Shown here piece by piece: positions 20,282-21,219 of a DNA stretch of 21,219 bases. How positions within the stretch are numbered: the first letter of the stretch is position 1; every line of letters begins with the position of its first letter. Both the position numbers and the translations under genes were made by a program. The DNA is from Clostridia bacterium. GTDB taxonomy: Bacteria; Bacillota; Clostridia; Oscillospirales; QAMX01. The notes beneath the pieces are model-generated. The model worked only from the letters and a program-made list of their open reading frames with translations, had not been told where the DNA came from and did no database searches. The stretch lies in the NCBI GenBank assembly GCA_017556885.1, contig JAFYLV010000097.1:1-21219 (forward strand), read 5' to 3'.

Positions 20282-21219
20282 TCAGTTGTACTTCGGCAGC
20301 CAGTCGCCGTGAGCTTCGATGAGATCGTCCACCATTTTGACGATGGTGTCGATGTCCAGCTCGGAGCCGGTGTGGGGATCGAGCATCGCCGCCTGATAGA
20401 TGTGCTCCTTTTTGCGGGTGACGGCAGCCTCGATGGTAAGCAGCTGCACGTTGATATTGGTCATATTCATGGCCGCGCACTGCACAGGGAGGCTTCCCAC
20501 GTTGCAGGGCAGAACACCGCGGGCATTGACAAGGCAGGGAACCTCAACGCAGGCCTCACGGGGAAGGTTGGCAATGAGATGATCCTTGTTGAGCACGTTT
20601 CCGCCGATCTCGTAGGGAGTTCCGGTGACGATGGACTCCATGATATGGGAAGCATACTCGTTGGAACGCTTGTGATTGCGCTCCGCCTTCTGGCTGAGCT
20701 CGGCATATTCCTTCTTCCAGCCCTCGATCTGGTTGATGCAGCGGCGGGGATACTCATCCAGAGGAATGTTGAACTTCTCGATGAGTTCGGGATAGTTCTT
20801 CTTGATGTAGAACATATTGTATTCGGAGTTGTGCTCGCTGGACTCGGTGCAGTAGTAACCGAATCGGCGGATGTAATCATAGCGAACCATGTCGTCAAAC
20901 TTCTCGCCGCTCTCCAGCCGCTCGATGGCACGGCGGCGGATCTCGGGATAGAGGTCGTTGCCCTCACGGTCGCGGATGTCCAGCAGCCAGCCCATGTGGT
21001 TGATACCGGCGATGAGCTCCTTACGGCCCTCCAGCTTATCCTCCATACCAAGGGATTTCAGAAGCCCCTTGGAGCAGACCTGCACACTGTGGCAAAGACC
21101 GACGGTCTTGATGCCGGTGTAGCGCTGCATATAGCCCGACAGAATGGCCATGGGATTGGTATAGTTGAGGAACCAGGCGTTGGGACATACCTCTTCCATA
21201 TCGCGGGCAAAATCTTTCA
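20282..21219 (-). CDS. GH4 alpha-galactosidase/alpha-glucosidase (N-terminus beyond window)
   Basis: Family 4 glycoside hydrolases cleave alpha-glycosides by an NAD- and Mn-dependent oxidation-elimination mechanism. The frame stays open to the window end (FARD precedes the methionine at 21197-21199), so the N-terminal NAD-binding Rossmann part is missing and about 312 C-terminal codons are present. Seen: WFLNYTNPMAI, the metal-ligand Cys in GLCHSVQVC and the metal-ligand His in IAGINHMGWLLDI, which together are diagnostic of GH4, plus the C-terminal EVPCLVNARGVLPCNVGSLP. The CHSVQ form fits alpha-galactosidase (MelA-like) or alpha-glucosidase/alpha-galactosidase. Substrate not settled. It ends at the terminator 20229-20268. 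Confidence 0.93.
   Translation of the reverse strand, partial: KDFARDMEEVCPNAWFLNYTNPMAILSGYMQRYTGIKTVGLCHSVQVCSKGLLKSLGMEDKLEGRKELIAGINHMGWLLDIRDREGNDLYPEIRRRAIERLESGEKFDDMVRYDYIRRFGYYCTESSEHNSEYNMFYIKKNYPELIEKFNIPLDEYPRRCINQIEGWKKEYAELSQKAERNHKRSNEYASHIMESIVTGTPYEIGGNVLNKDHLIANLPREACVEVPCLVNARGVLPCNVGSLPVQCAAMNMTNINVQLLTIEAAVTRKKEHIYQAAMLDPHTGSELDIDTIVKMVDDLIEAHGDWLPKYN

Overview
The window looks like a chromosomal segment of a Gram-positive, endospore-forming anaerobe of the Clostridia, probably a gut member of the Oscillospiraceae or relatives. The evidence is a complete eight-gene spoIIIA sporulation operon, formate-tetrahydrofolate ligase (one-carbon/acetogen-type metabolism), a GH4 glycosidase, strong Shine-Dalgarno sequences and G+C-rich codon use. 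The family-level placement is inference. Nearly all genes lie on the minus strand; formate-tetrahydrofolate ligase is the only convincing plus-strand gene.

Region 1 (1-1400) is by eye more A+T-rich and has accessory character. It holds the start of a GyrI-like effector-binding protein (cut by the window edge) and a RAYT-type (REP-associated) Y1 transposase gene with two REP-like hairpins inside its own reading frame. A duplicated 3' end of tRNA-Leu and the intact tRNA-Leu(GAG) gene follow. This is what a decayed integration site at a tRNA gene would look like.

Region 2 (1488-6103) is the spoIIIA operon in the order AA-AB-AC-AD-AE-AF-AG-AH (minus strand), tightly packed with several overlaps. 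It encodes the mother-cell side of the channel between mother cell and forespore.

Region 3 (6146-8658) is the surprise: four small genes that look like a phage head module (acidic scaffold-like protein, beta-rich decoration-like protein, gpT/HK97-type major capsid protein, 92-aa protein). They are bounded by a terminator on each side. No terminase, portal, tail, lysis or integrase gene is nearby. The set lies directly upstream of spoIIIAA and in the same orientation.

Region 4 (8673-15903) is a sugar/metabolic run on the minus strand from a promoter before xylA to a strong terminator after an aminotransferase: xylA, xylB, a sugar-phosphate isomerase/epimerase, a phosphoglucomutase/phosphomannomutase, an Lrp/AsnC regulator and a class I/II aminotransferase. 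It would bring xylose to xylulose-5-phosphate and interconvert hexose phosphates. No sugar transporter or XylR is present.

Region 5 (15963-21219) contains fhs, divergent from xylA, and an AqpZ-like aquaporin convergent with fhs and sharing a bidirectional terminator. Then come a nitroreductase/nucleoside-hydrolase operon and a GH4 alpha-galactosidase/alpha-glucosidase gene truncated by the window end.
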